47,218 bases of DNA, taken from Chloroflexota bacterium (GTDB lineage Bacteria > Chloroflexota > Anaerolineae > UBA4142). The notes beneath the pieces were generated by a model. That model was not told where the DNA came from. It did not search any database and worked only from the letters and a program-made list of their open reading frames with translations. The DNA lies in assembly GCA_023381515.1 (NCBI GenBank), contig JAMCQI010000018.1:1-47218 (forward strand). The letters are read 5' to 3'. Numbering within the stretch: the first letter of the stretch is position 1; each line of letters opens with the position of its first letter. This document shows positions 8,009 through 15,711 of this stretch, piece after piece. The position numbers and the translations under genes were made by a program.

Positions 8009-9231
8009 CCGATAAAGAAAAGAACGATAGAGCACTTGAAGTGGCGCTCGCCGACTACGAGCGAAAACTGGAGCAGAAGCGCGAGATCGAGAGCTACTAC
8101 GACAGCAAGCGTGAGGAGCTGAACCTAAAGAAGACCGACCGATTCCTGAAGTATCTTGACGATCCCGGACCATTCTTTAGTAGGGAAGTCCTTTACGCAC
8201 ACAATGATTTTGAAACCGTTTTGAAGGCTATAGCGGACGAGACCGAGTGGGCCATTGTCTCGGGCCTGAATCCTTCTGGTCCGCTGCACTTCGGTCACAA
8301 GGCGATGATGGACGTCTTGCTGTGGTTTCAGAGGACCTACCGCGCGCGCGTTTATATCCCCATCACGAACGACGAAACCTACGTCGTTGGCAAGGCCGAT
8401 AGCCTTAGGAAGTCGCGTCAAATAGCCTATGAGTTCGTTATACCGAGCATAATAGCTCTGGGCTTCGATCCGGCCCTGACCCACATTTTCGTTCACTCGG
8501 ACTATCCTTCGCTGACTAACTTAGCGATGTTTTTGGGTAAGTACACGACATACAACACCGTGAGAGGGCTGTTTGGATGGTCAGGAAGCGAGAACATCGG
8601 GACCGTTTTCTATATGGGCGCGCTCCAGATGGCGTCAATCATAATGCCGCAACTGCCGGAGTTTGGGGGCCCAAAGCCGGTCTTGGTTCCAGTGGGTATC
8701 GACCAACATCCCTATATCGCACTTTCGAGGGATGTTGCGAAGCGATTGAGGCTCATTCAGCCGTCTGAAGTCATCTGGAAGTTCCTGATGGGCCTGAAAG
8801 GGCCCGACAAGAAGATGTCGTCGTCGGTCCCCGACAGCGCCATCTGGCTGACGGACACCCCCCAGGAAGCGGCACGCAAGATCAAGAGAGCCTACACAGG
8901 CGGCAGTTCCCTAGCTAGCGTTCACCGCGAACGAGGCGGCATTCCGGAAGTGTGCTCCATTTTTTCGTTGATCGCGTTCAACTTCCTCTCTGACGACGCC
9001 TTCGACGCACTTCGAGACGACTACAGCTCCGGCCGTTTGCTGTCGGGGGATCTGAAGGCGCGCGCCATTGAATTGGTGAGCGACTTCCTCTCCGATCACC
9101 AGCGTGCACGCGAAGAAGCGAAGGGCAGGATCGAGGAGTTTCTCCTGAAGACGCCCATTCGCACACCTCTGGAAGCGGATGTAATCCCGGCTGCAGTTCT
9201 CGAAGAGGAAAGAGATGGCCACACAACGTAA
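8005..9231 (+). CDS. Archaeal/eukaryal-type tryptophanyl-tRNA synthetase paralogue
   Basis: This 408-residue cytosolic enzyme is predicted to charge tRNA-Trp with tryptophan or an analogue, using ATP. The class I signatures are intact: HFGH at 95-98 within GLNPSGPLHFGHK, and KMSSS at 270-274 followed by DSAIWLTDTPQEAARKI, a run typical of archaeal and eukaryal TrpRS. Other shared blocks are FFSREVL (57-63), TTYNTVRGLFG (181-191), VGIDQHPYIALSRDVA (230-245) and the C-terminal SSGRLLSGDLKA. The first 50 residues are a charged, probably helical extension. Bacteria normally use a shorter, divergent TrpRS, so this is probably a second, specialised copy. It overlaps its neighbours by 4 and 17 bases. 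A drug-resistant TrpRS is an alternative role. The amino-acid specificity is inferred from family resemblance only. Confidence 0.85.
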   Translation: MTDKEKNDRALEVALADYERKLEQKREIESYYDSKREELNLKKTDRFLKYLDDPGPFFSREVLYAHNDFETVLKAIADETEWAIVSGLNPSGPLHFGHKAMMDVLLWFQRTYRARVYIPITNDETYVVGKADSLRKSRQIAYEFVIPSIIALGFDPALTHIFVHSDYPSLTNLAMFLGKYTTYNTVRGLFGWSGSENIGTVFYMGALQMASIIMPQLPEFGGPKPVLVPVGIDQHPYIALSRDVAKRLRLIQPSEVIWKFLMGLKGPDKKMSSSVPDSAIWLTDTPQEAARKIKRAYTGGSSLASVHRERGGIPEVCSIFSLIAFNFLSDDAFDALRDDYSSGRLLSGDLKARAIELVSDFLSDHQRAREEAKGRIEEFLLKTPIRTPLEADVIPAAVLEEERDGHTT

Positions 9232-10369
9232 CTCCAAAGCGTATACAGCCGCCCTGGTAGGCGATGCCGATTCGAGTGGGGTCAACGCTGTGATGGGTCT
9301 CTTGGGGCGGGCCCTAGCAGCAAACGCGAGGGTGGTTTCTGGCGATTACCTCGACAGAAAGAATCTTGCTGACCGCCACACGACTTTTCACATCGGGATC
9401 TACAACAGCGACGGACTGGTAGACCTGATGAATTGCCCGGTGACTCTTCGAAATCTTAGTGCCACCTTGAACCAGGCAGATCGGCTCGTCTGGATCATTC
9501 GGCCGGACGATCTGAACGCGAGCCTTAAACGATCGATACTAGCAGCGATCCCTTTCGACATCAGGTCACATTTGGTCGTCTTTAACACGGCAGGGCTGTC
9601 TCCCGACCTGAAGGATCCGGAATTGCTTGAAGTAATGGCTGCCGAAGCACGCGATTTTTTTGAGAGTTCGCGCCTGTCGGTTGAGGCTTGGCTAACCGTC
9701 GATGCTCCTTCACCAGACCCCGCAGTTGAGTCATCCGGCGTAGATGCTCTTGCTTCATACTTGCTGACGAACTGGGTCAGGCCGCGGCACGCGCCCAGTG
9801 GCCATCCTGGGGCTGCGATTCTCTCGGTGGAACAGTCCTATAATGTGAGCGGTCATTCCGGAAAACCGACCCGCGCCGGCTACGGGCCGGTCAGAGGAGG
9901 GTCGGTGGCTGTCGGTCAGATGCTAGATCTCCTGATGGTGGGTGGCTCTACGGACCAAGTTCGAGTCGCCGAAATTCAGGAGTTCGGCCAAAGTATTGCG
10001 GAAGCCACCGTGGGGTCGAGTGCCGCAGTTCTTTTCCAAAGTGCTCCGAAGGACCGCCCGAAAGTGGGGGACGTGCTCACCGACCAACCCGCGCACTTTC
10101 AATTCGCAAGCGACTTCTCATTGGATCTATCGCTCCTTCCCGATGAGTTATTTGCCCAAGCGCTCGGTTCCTTGAACGGGCTGGATGTCTGTATTGGGAT
10201 GGCGTGCGTGAGCTGCAAGGTGCTCGCCATTCAGGCAAGTGCTCAGGACCCTACTAAGGGAACGATATCACTCCGTAGCCCTGTTTCCGTACCGTTTGTG
10301 GCCGGTCAAGCCACACTGGCTGGAAATGGAGCACAAATAATCGGATGGGGTGTAGTTGAAAGGAGTTAG
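9215..10369 (+). CDS. EF-Tu/SelB-like protein with degenerate G domain
   Basis: This 384-residue protein has the three-domain plan of translational GTPases that bind aminoacyl-tRNA. Residues 8-185 replace the G domain, but the P-loop is GDADSSGVNA (16-25) instead of GHxDHGKT, the DxPGH site reads NSDG (64-67) and the NKxD site reads NTAG (124-127), so GTP binding is unlikely. Residues 200-292 match domain II (VEQSYNVSGHSG, GGSVAVGQ, VAEIQEFGQSIAEATVGSSA, RPKVGDVLT). Residues 293-384 match domain III, ending GAQIIGWGVVE like archaeal SelB. Start ATG 9215 has GAGGAA 4 bases upstream. Located between TrpRS and a GNAT gene, it may hold Trp-tRNA for a transferase rather than for the ribosome. The family match is fairly clear. 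The role is inference. Confidence 0.75.
   Translation: MATQRNSKAYTAALVGDADSSGVNAVMGLLGRALAANARVVSGDYLDRKNLADRHTTFHIGIYNSDGLVDLMNCPVTLRNLSATLNQADRLVWIIRPDDLNASLKRSILAAIPFDIRSHLVVFNTAGLSPDLKDPELLEVMAAEARDFFESSRLSVEAWLTVDAPSPDPAVESSGVDALASYLLTNWVRPRHAPSGHPGAAILSVEQSYNVSGHSGKPTRAGYGPVRGGSVAVGQMLDLLMVGGSTDQVRVAEIQEFGQSIAEATVGSSAAVLFQSAPKDRPKVGDVLTDQPAHFQFASDFSLDLSLLPDELFAQALGSLNGLDVCIGMACVSCKVLAIQASAQDPTKGTISLRSPVSVPFVAGQATLAGNGAQIIGWGVVERS
10360..10365 (+). promoter_or_regulatory. Shine-Dalgarno deciding the GNAT start at 10374
   Basis: AAGGAG lies 8 bases before ATG 10374. An upstream in-frame TTG at 10356 would place this site inside the coding region, so 10374 is preferred. Confidence 0.75.
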
Positions 10370-10373
10370 GCAG

Positions 10374-11174
10374 ATGGCAGAGATTCCCGAAGCACGGTCG
10401 GGCCAATACCGCTTCCAAGTCGTTGATAATCCTTCGAGAACCCTCGATGAGGCGCAGAAGGCGTCGTTGATCAGTCAGTGTTGTCCGGTTGTAAGGGCGG
10501 CCTTCGGTAATCCCAAGATCACTGAAAGCGATATTGTCAAGCACGCAATCGAGGTCTCGACTGCAATCTTCGTGTGGCACCAGGACGATCGTCTTATCGG
10601 CTTCTCATCGAGTGTAGTGGATCATGCAAAAGGGCGCGATATCGTCTATCTTGAGGGCATTGTGATCGACCCGAAATTCCACGGCCTCGGGCTCTACTCA
10701 CCGCTAATATCATTGCGGATTCTGCTGGGCCTTCGGACTCTCGGAACGCATCAGGCCCTTGTTTGCACTAGAATCTCTAGCCCCAGAATCGTCAAGACGA
10801 TGATCCGGGGCTTCGGGCTATACCCCAAGCCCGGCACAGCGACGCCTGAGCATCTACGCGACGCCGCCGACGAGTTTGCCGACAAAGTGCGCCGCGATCA
10901 TAGCGATTTCCAAGGTAGTCGCTTCGACCGTGAGCACCTGGTGGTTCGTCAGGCATATGGTCCGGGATTCTGCATGTACGGGGACGATTTGCCGCGATGT
11001 GGCGACGATAAAGAGATTGACGACTTCGTGGAACAGAATCTCAACTACAAAGATGGGGACGCGTTCTTCATGATTGGCGAATGCTCACGCGACCAAGTAC
11101 TGAAGAGGCTCTTGACCTCCTGTAAGGGAGCACAATTGGACGGCGAACAGCTAGTAACCGTGTTCGGGCTGTAG
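10374..11174 (+). CDS. GNAT-fold N-acyl/aminoacyl transferase, unknown substrate
   Basis: This 266-residue protein contains a GNAT domain in residues 20-165. A WHQDDRLIGFSSS strand pair is followed by YLEGIVIDPKFHGLGLYSPL (about 98-117), which is the acyl-CoA pyrophosphate loop with an H-G-x-G core and the start of helix 3. Residues 165-266 form an extra C-terminal module, with CMYGDDLPRCGDD near the middle, that I do not recognise. The ribosome-binding site is strong. It follows the EF-like gene by 4 bases and precedes the deacylase gene by 9, so it belongs to the same operon. It may use acyl-CoA in the usual way. Because GNAT-fold enzymes also include aminoacyl-tRNA transferases (Fem and L/F-transferase families), it could instead take tryptophan from Trp-tRNA. 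The donor cannot be decided from sequence. Confidence 0.7.
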   Translation: MAEIPEARSGQYRFQVVDNPSRTLDEAQKASLISQCCPVVRAAFGNPKITESDIVKHAIEVSTAIFVWHQDDRLIGFSSSVVDHAKGRDIVYLEGIVIDPKFHGLGLYSPLISLRILLGLRTLGTHQALVCTRISSPRIVKTMIRGFGLYPKPGTATPEHLRDAADEFADKVRRDHSDFQGSRFDREHLVVRQAYGPGFCMYGDDLPRCGDDKEIDDFVEQNLNYKDGDAFFMIGECSRDQVLKRLLTSCKGAQLDGEQLVTVFGL

Positions 11175-11183
11175 CACCGAAAG

Positions 11184-12677
11184 ATGCACGCGATCCTGAT
11201 CAAAGGCGGTAATCTTCACGACGGCACTTCATTTATTGGAGTCGGCGACGTGCTTGTGGCAGACGACAGAATTGAGGCTGTCGGAACGTTGTCAGTGCCG
11301 GAGACTTTTCCCAGCGACGTAATCGATGCAACAGGGTGTGTGGTAGCGCCCGGGTTCATCGAATGCCACAACATGACGCAACAGGTCGAGAACCTCGATG
11401 GGAATGACGCGCTGAACCTGCTCGCACAAGGTGTCACAACGTGCGTGATTGGGAACTGCGGTATGGCGGGCGTGCTCGCCGCTGCGGACGGTTTTGTGCG
11501 GAAGTTCCAAATCCTTCGGGACTCTCGGCTTGGACTAAACGTAGGTAGCCTGGTGGGCCACAACACTCTCAGGCGCTATGTCGTGTCCGGTCCATCCCAG
11601 CCCTCGAGCCCCGAAGAAGTAGGCACCATGGAACGTATTCTCGAAGAGGCCCTTGATGCGGGGTATCTTGGTTTTTCGAGCGGCCTTATGTACGCGCCGG
11701 GGAGATCGGCCAGCCAAGCTGAAATGAGAGCACTGGCGACGGTCGTTGGGTGCAAGGACAAGGTCTACACATCCCACATTCGTGACGATGGAGATCATCT
11801 TCGGGCCGCGGTCGTTGAGGCATTGGACACGGCCCAGCAAGGTCAAGTGAAGCTCGTCATCTCCCACCTCAAGGCCGCTGGGAGGGCCAATTGGGGTAGC
11901 GCCATTGAGATGACGGAGGTCATCGAGGCGAGGCGCAGGGATCAAGAGGCGTACGTTTCGTTTTATCCTTACACCGCGACGTCTACAATCTTGAGGGCTG
12001 TGATACCCGAGAGCATTCTCTCATCGGTCGACGGGAACGTCGAGCGGCTGCGGTACAACGAGGATGATGCTCGAACTCTCGCTGCGGCCGGGCTGCAACG
12101 GTACGCAGACAACGGCTGGGGTGACGTAGTAGTCGTCAGTTCGAGAGTCGGGTCTTGTTTGGGCAAGTCCATCGCAGAGATTGCCGGTGATGCGCCTCCG
12201 TACGCCGCAGTTCTTGACATCCTCCAACAGGACGTGAACACCCGAGTCGTCTTCTACAATATCGCCTCGGACGCTGAACTCCAGGAAATCGCGAAGCGTC
12301 CTTGGGCGATGGTCGCGTCCGACGGATACGTCTACCCAACGGGGTGCGAAGAAGCAACACACCCTCGGAACTACGGCGCATTTGCGCGGGTCGTCAGTGA
12401 TTATGTGCGGAAACTAGGCATAATGACAATTGACGAATTCATTCGGCGCGTCACCACGTTGCCAGCAAAAGTGTTTGGAATTCAAAAACGAGGAGCGGTG
12501 AAGCCAGGGAACTTTGCCGATATCGCAGTTTTCAGACCTGACGAGATGCAGGATCTCTCCGATTATCAAACGCCGTGGAGGCCGGCGATTGGGGTGCGCT
12601 GCACAATCGTGAACGGACGGGTTGCATACAAGAACGGAAAGGCGACCTCAGCGTTTTCGGGCAGGTGCGTGTCATGA
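11184..12677 (+). CDS. D-aminoacylase-type N-acyl-amino-acid deacylase
   Basis: This 497-residue amidohydrolase-superfamily enzyme resembles N-acyl-D-amino-acid deacylases, which release D-amino acids from N-acyl forms. The visible active-site set is C92 (GNCGM), H198 (TSHIRDDGD), H228 (ISHLKAAGRANWG) and D380 (VASDGY), the cysteine, two histidines and aspartate expected for the main zinc site. The first beta-strand motif is PGFIECHNM, so H62 of the usual HxH is kept but the second histidine is replaced by methionine. In the characterised Alcaligenes enzyme this pair belongs to a weaker second metal site. A typical HPRNYGAFARVV block follows D380. It starts 9 bases after the GNAT gene and overlaps the racemase by 4 bases (ATGA). 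Together with the racemase it suggests conversion of N-acyl-L to free D-amino acids. The substrate is not visible. Confidence 0.8.
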   Translation: MHAILIKGGNLHDGTSFIGVGDVLVADDRIEAVGTLSVPETFPSDVIDATGCVVAPGFIECHNMTQQVENLDGNDALNLLAQGVTTCVIGNCGMAGVLAAADGFVRKFQILRDSRLGLNVGSLVGHNTLRRYVVSGPSQPSSPEEVGTMERILEEALDAGYLGFSSGLMYAPGRSASQAEMRALATVVGCKDKVYTSHIRDDGDHLRAAVVEALDTAQQGQVKLVISHLKAAGRANWGSAIEMTEVIEARRRDQEAYVSFYPYTATSTILRAVIPESILSSVDGNVERLRYNEDDARTLAAAGLQRYADNGWGDVVVVSSRVGSCLGKSIAEIAGDAPPYAAVLDILQQDVNTRVVFYNIASDAELQEIAKRPWAMVASDGYVYPTGCEEATHPRNYGAFARVVSDYVRKLGIMTIDEFIRRVTTLPAKVFGIQKRGAVKPGNFADIAVFRPDEMQDLSDYQTPWRPAIGVRCTIVNGRVAYKNGKATSAFSGRCVS

Positions 12678-13777
12678 GAATCCATACGATCGAACTGCGG
12701 CATATATGTTTGGAGCACGCCGAACCGTTCAAAACGAGCTTTGGGCGGTTCACTGAAAGACACTTAGTGATCCTGCAGTTGTGCACTGATATCGGCACAA
12801 CATATTGCGAGGCGCCTTCACTGATTGGCCCGTACTACACGTACGAGACAACGCAAACCACTATTCATATCGTTAGGGACTTCTTGGCCCCCGCTCTGCT
12901 GCGTCGCGAAATCAACTCGATCACCGAACTCCACGACGCGATGGCGTTCGTACGGGGCCACAACATTACCAAAAGCGCGTTTGACACCGGGTGGTATCAC
13001 CTGAGCGCAGCAAATGCTGGCCAGTCCCTTGGGCATTACCTTGGAGGCACGCGGGATCACATCGACGTCGGGATCAGTGTCGGGATTCAGCCCGATTTGG
13101 AAGCGCTGGTTCGATATGTCGATCGATCTCTGGCCGCGGGCTACTCGCGCATCAAGATCAAAATCGAGCCAGGGTGGGATGTCAAACCTGTGAGGGAGCT
13201 CCGTCGGGCCTTTGGCAACATACCCTTAATGGTTGACGCGAACTCGGCGTATCGCTTATCTGACATCGAAGTTTTCCAAGCGCTTGATCCGTTTGCCTTG
13301 CTGATGATTGAACAGCCCCTAGGCTATGACGATATCTATGAACACAGCAAACTTCAAGCGCGCATCGAGACTCCGATTTGTCTCGATGAGAGCATAAACA
13401 CCGTCGCCAACGCTCAAGAGGCGATTGCCATGAAGGCGTGCCGGGTGATCAACATCAAGTTGTCGCGAGTCGGTGGCCTGTTGCCTGCAAAGACGATCCA
13501 CGACATGTGCCGAGACGTTGGGATTCCGGTTTGGTGCGGGGGAATGTTTGAGTCCGCGATCGGCCAGTCTGACTGCATCGCTCTCGCGTCCCTGCCGAAC
13601 TTCAAGCTACCAGCTGACATCGGCCCGAGCGAGCGGTATTTCAAGAAGGACCTGATTTCGCCGTTCATCAGACTTGAGGGGGGACGAGTGAGGGTTCCGA
13701 CGGCCGCTGGCTTGGGTTTTCAGATTGACGAGGCCTTCCTTGAAGAATGCACGGTCGAGCGGTTCATTTTGGAATAG
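12674..13777 (+). CDS. N-acylamino-acid racemase / o-succinylbenzoate synthase family enzyme
   Basis: This 367-residue enolase-superfamily enzyme carries the full catalytic set in the order of the NSAR/OSBS family: K161-x-K163 (KIKIEPGWD), metal ligands D188 (VDANSAY), E213 (IEQPL) and D238 (LDES), and the opposing K262 (INIKLSRVGG). The GGMFESAIGQ and DIGPSERYF motifs are also typical of racemases acting on N-succinyl- or N-acetyl-amino acids. No other menaquinone genes are present, which favours racemase over OSBS. ATG 12674 overlaps the deacylase stop by 4 bases, and the usual N-terminus MRIHTIEL fits this choice over an upstream in-frame start. A COG3375-like GNAT gene lies 151 bases downstream, as in known NSAR operons. 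The likely role is inversion of an N-succinyl-amino acid at C-alpha. Confidence 0.88.
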   Translation: MRIHTIELRHICLEHAEPFKTSFGRFTERHLVILQLCTDIGTTYCEAPSLIGPYYTYETTQTTIHIVRDFLAPALLRREINSITELHDAMAFVRGHNITKSAFDTGWYHLSAANAGQSLGHYLGGTRDHIDVGISVGIQPDLEALVRYVDRSLAAGYSRIKIKIEPGWDVKPVRELRRAFGNIPLMVDANSAYRLSDIEVFQALDPFALLMIEQPLGYDDIYEHSKLQARIETPICLDESINTVANAQEAIAMKACRVINIKLSRVGGLLPAKTIHDMCRDVGIPVWCGGMFESAIGQSDCIALASLPNFKLPADIGPSERYFKKDLISPFIRLEGGRVRVPTAAGLGFQIDEAFLEECTVERFILE

Positions 13778-13928
13778 TCGTGTCGATGGCGTGTGCAAGC
13801 GAATCCGAAAACGCCCGGTCCAGCCTGAGCACAGCAGCGAACCGGACCTGCACAAATCGATGTAGAATGAGAATTCTGTGGTGACTCGATAGCGCTTTCG
13901 ACCGTCGCGGCGGGACGTGTGGAGTTTT

Positions 13929-14669
13929 ATGCCTGGAACCGTAGCGCCCCAAATCGTCATAAGGAACTGTACAAATCAGGCCGAGTGGTCTGAATGCGTC
14001 AAGTTGCAGGCAAGAATATGGGGGTACACGGAGGCGGACGTTCTTCCGTGGGACACCTTCAGCGTCGCGGTCGAAACCGGTGGCCAAGTAATTGGTGCCT
14101 TTCTCGGAGACGAGCTCGTTGGGTTCTCGCTCGCCTTCGTTGGCCTCCAGGGTGAGGCAGCGTACCTCCACTCAAACATGACTGCCGTTGCGCCCGAGTA
14201 TCGGAGCACGGGCATCGGGAAGATGCTGAAGTTGGCACAACGGGAGGACGGTATTGCCCGAGGGTTCGGGCACATGGAGTGGACCTTCGATCCACTTCAA
14301 ATCCGCAACGCTCACTTTAACATCGCCCGACTGGGGGCGGTGGTTCGAAAATACCTGCCAGATCTGTACGGGCCTACATCGAGTCCCCTGCATCGTGGCA
14401 TGCCGACCGACCGTCTGCTGGCCGAATGGTGGTGGAAATCCCCGCGTGTGTTGCGAATTCTCGGCGGAGAATCGCCGCTCATTTCCGGTGAAACACGAAG
14501 CGTCATCGTTCCAGCCGGCACGAAAGACCCGAGCGATCAAGGGCAGATCCGTAGCCAGTTTCAACGATATTTTTCGGAGGGCTGGGGTATACTAGGCTTC
14601 GAAAGACACGCCGACGCTGGAGCCTATATCCTCGCACCGTGGTCACAAATTGAGACCCAATTAACTTAA
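13929..14669 (+). CDS. GNAT acyltransferase, COG3375-like (amino-acid N-succinyltransferase type)
   Basis: This 246-residue GNAT protein matches the family found next to N-succinylamino-acid racemases. The marker blocks are VAPEYRSTGIGKMLKLAQR (acyl-CoA loop RSTGIG), MEWTFDPLQIRNAHFNIARLGA, and YGPTSSPLHRGMPTDRLLAEWW. In Geobacillus a protein of this kind succinylates amino acids as the first step of racemisation, and the same is inferred here. ATG 13929 has GGAG 4 bases upstream. A GTG start at 13917 is possible but has no comparable site. The 151-base gap after the racemase gene allows its own promoter, and a TAGAAT element at 13863-13868 could be its -10 box, though no good -35 is visible. 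A strong hairpin follows the stop. Confidence 0.8.
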   Translation: MPGTVAPQIVIRNCTNQAEWSECVKLQARIWGYTEADVLPWDTFSVAVETGGQVIGAFLGDELVGFSLAFVGLQGEAAYLHSNMTAVAPEYRSTGIGKMLKLAQREDGIARGFGHMEWTFDPLQIRNAHFNIARLGAVVRKYLPDLYGPTSSPLHRGMPTDRLLAEWWWKSPRVLRILGGESPLISGETRSVIVPAGTKDPSDQGQIRSQFQRYFSEGWGILGFERHADAGAYILAPWSQIETQLT

Positions 14670-14681
14670 TCACGTACTCTT

Positions 14682-14709
14682 GATCGGCGTGCACGCCTTC
14701 ACGCCGATC
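14682..14709. terminator. Bidirectional hairpin between convergent genes
   Basis: A perfect 10-bp inverted repeat (GATCGGCGTG / CACGCCGATC) with an 8-base loop sits between the stop of the GNAT gene (+) and the stop of the small minus-strand gene. There is no long T-tract, but the position fits a shared terminator. Confidence 0.55.
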
Positions 14710-15050
14710 TATCGAAAGACTGGCCCCGATCCGCGAGACGTGCGCCGCAAGTACACGTGATTCTGGTACATCTCCAGCATCTCGTCGACTACCGCGTGAA
14801 CGCCAACCAAGCGATCCCGGTAAGCCATGAGGTGCCTCGGAGCCCCGTCTGAGAGGCCCATCCCTGCTCCCTCATATACAGACGTTTCAGGCAGACCGTC
14901 GCGCATCGTAATCGATTCAGAGCAATTTGGGTCGGCCCGGCTCTTCCACGTTACCGTCACGTGCCCGCCCGTCACGCTTACTTCCAGCACGCCATCCGCG
15001 ACAGCCACCGGGCGGCCAATCGGCACTTTATCATTGTTTTCCTGCTGCAC
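14709..15050 (-). CDS. Small hypothetical protein, last gene of the TrpEG operon
   Basis: This 113-residue protein has no membrane helix or signal peptide. The first half is predicted beta-rich (VADGVLEVSVTGGHVTVTW), while the second half is helical (LVGVHAVVDEMLEMYQNHVYL) and basic at the end. The GTG start at 15050 is preferred over GTG 15071 because GGAGGT lies 6 bases before it. It lies 82 bases downstream of TrpG on the same strand. No family is recognised. Its size and position suggest an accessory or partner protein for the cluster rather than an enzyme of general tryptophan synthesis. Confidence 0.6.
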   Translation of the reverse strand: MQQENNDKVPIGRPVAVADGVLEVSVTGGHVTVTWKSRADPNCSESITMRDGLPETSVYEGAGMGLSDGAPRHLMAYRDRLVGVHAVVDEMLEMYQNHVYLRRTSRGSGPVFR

Positions 15051-15056
15051 GTTTGC

Positions 15057-15062
15057 ACCTCC
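15057..15062 (-). promoter_or_regulatory. Consensus Shine-Dalgarno for the small minus-strand gene
   Basis: GGAGGT on the minus strand, 6 bases before GTG 15050, decides the start. Confidence 0.75.
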
Positions 15063-15132
15063 AGAGTCCACGGCGACCTGATTTACTTGGCGTTCACCAG
15101 GGCCAGCAAACTCCAGTCTCCAAACAGCTCAA

Positions 15133-15711
15133 CTAACGTACATACTTCTCAATGAAGTTCAACACGATTCGCATACCGTTCTCAGTGTGAATGCTCTCTG
15201 GATGGAACTGAAGCGATTCTATCGGCAGAGTCCTGTGCCTCATTCCCATCACGTAGCCGTCGTCACAAGCCTTCGCACTCACGACGAGGGGGTGTTGAAC
15301 GCTCTCTTCGGCGACGATTAGCGAGTGGTACCTCGTCCCTGTCAACGGTTCCGGAAGTCCAGTGAAACAACCCTCCCCGTCATGGGAAATCTTACTGGTT
15401 TTACCGTGCATCAAGTGTTTGGCTTGCTCCACAACTCCACCGAAAGCAAGCCCGATCGCCTGATGTCCTAAGCAAACACCAAATATCGGAATGCCGGCGG
15501 CGGAAGCTTCCTTGATCATCGGTACGTAGCCCGCATCTGCTGGGTGACCAGGCCCAGGGCCCAAGACGATGAAATCAGGTCGCTGAGAGACTATTTCTTT
15601 CGGACTGATTTTATCATTGCGAACAACGCTCGCCTCCGCGCCGGCTACCATCAAATATTGGTAGATGATATAAACAAAACTGTCGTACGCATCAACCAGC
15701 AACGCCTTCAC
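15133..15711 (-). CDS. trpG: Anthranilate synthase glutamine amidotransferase subunit
   Basis: This 192-residue class I glutamine amidotransferase supplies ammonia to the synthase subunit encoded just upstream. The nucleophile C80 lies in GVCLGHQAIG, the oxyanion loop is GPGPGHP (51-57), and the C-terminal FHPES gives the His and Glu of the triad. YHSL is also present. The GTG start at 15711 is chosen because GAGGAG lies 7 bases before it and the protein then begins with the family-typical VKALLVDAYDSF. A longer in-frame reading would add 30 unrelated residues. The gene overlaps trpE by 20 bases, so the two are translationally coupled. PabA is the alternative name for the same fold. The partner favours TrpG. 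Confidence 0.88.
   Translation of the reverse strand: MKALLVDAYDSFVYIIYQYLMVAGAEASVVRNDKISPKEIVSQRPDFIVLGPGPGHPADAGYVPMIKEASAAGIPIFGVCLGHQAIGLAFGGVVEQAKHLMHGKTSKISHDGEGCFTGLPEPLTGTRYHSLIVAEESVQHPLVVSAKACDDGYVMGMRHRTLPIESLQFHPESIHTENGMRIVLNFIEKYVR

Noticed and set aside
8005..9231. Ordinary housekeeping TrpRS
   Set aside because: Sequence blocks are of the archaeal/eukaryal type and the gene sits in a specialised operon, so a second copy is more likely, although the rest of the genome is not visible.
12674..13777. Menaquinone o-succinylbenzoate synthase
   Set aside because: No other menaquinone genes are present and the neighbours (deacylase, COG3375-like GNAT) fit the amino-acid racemase role.
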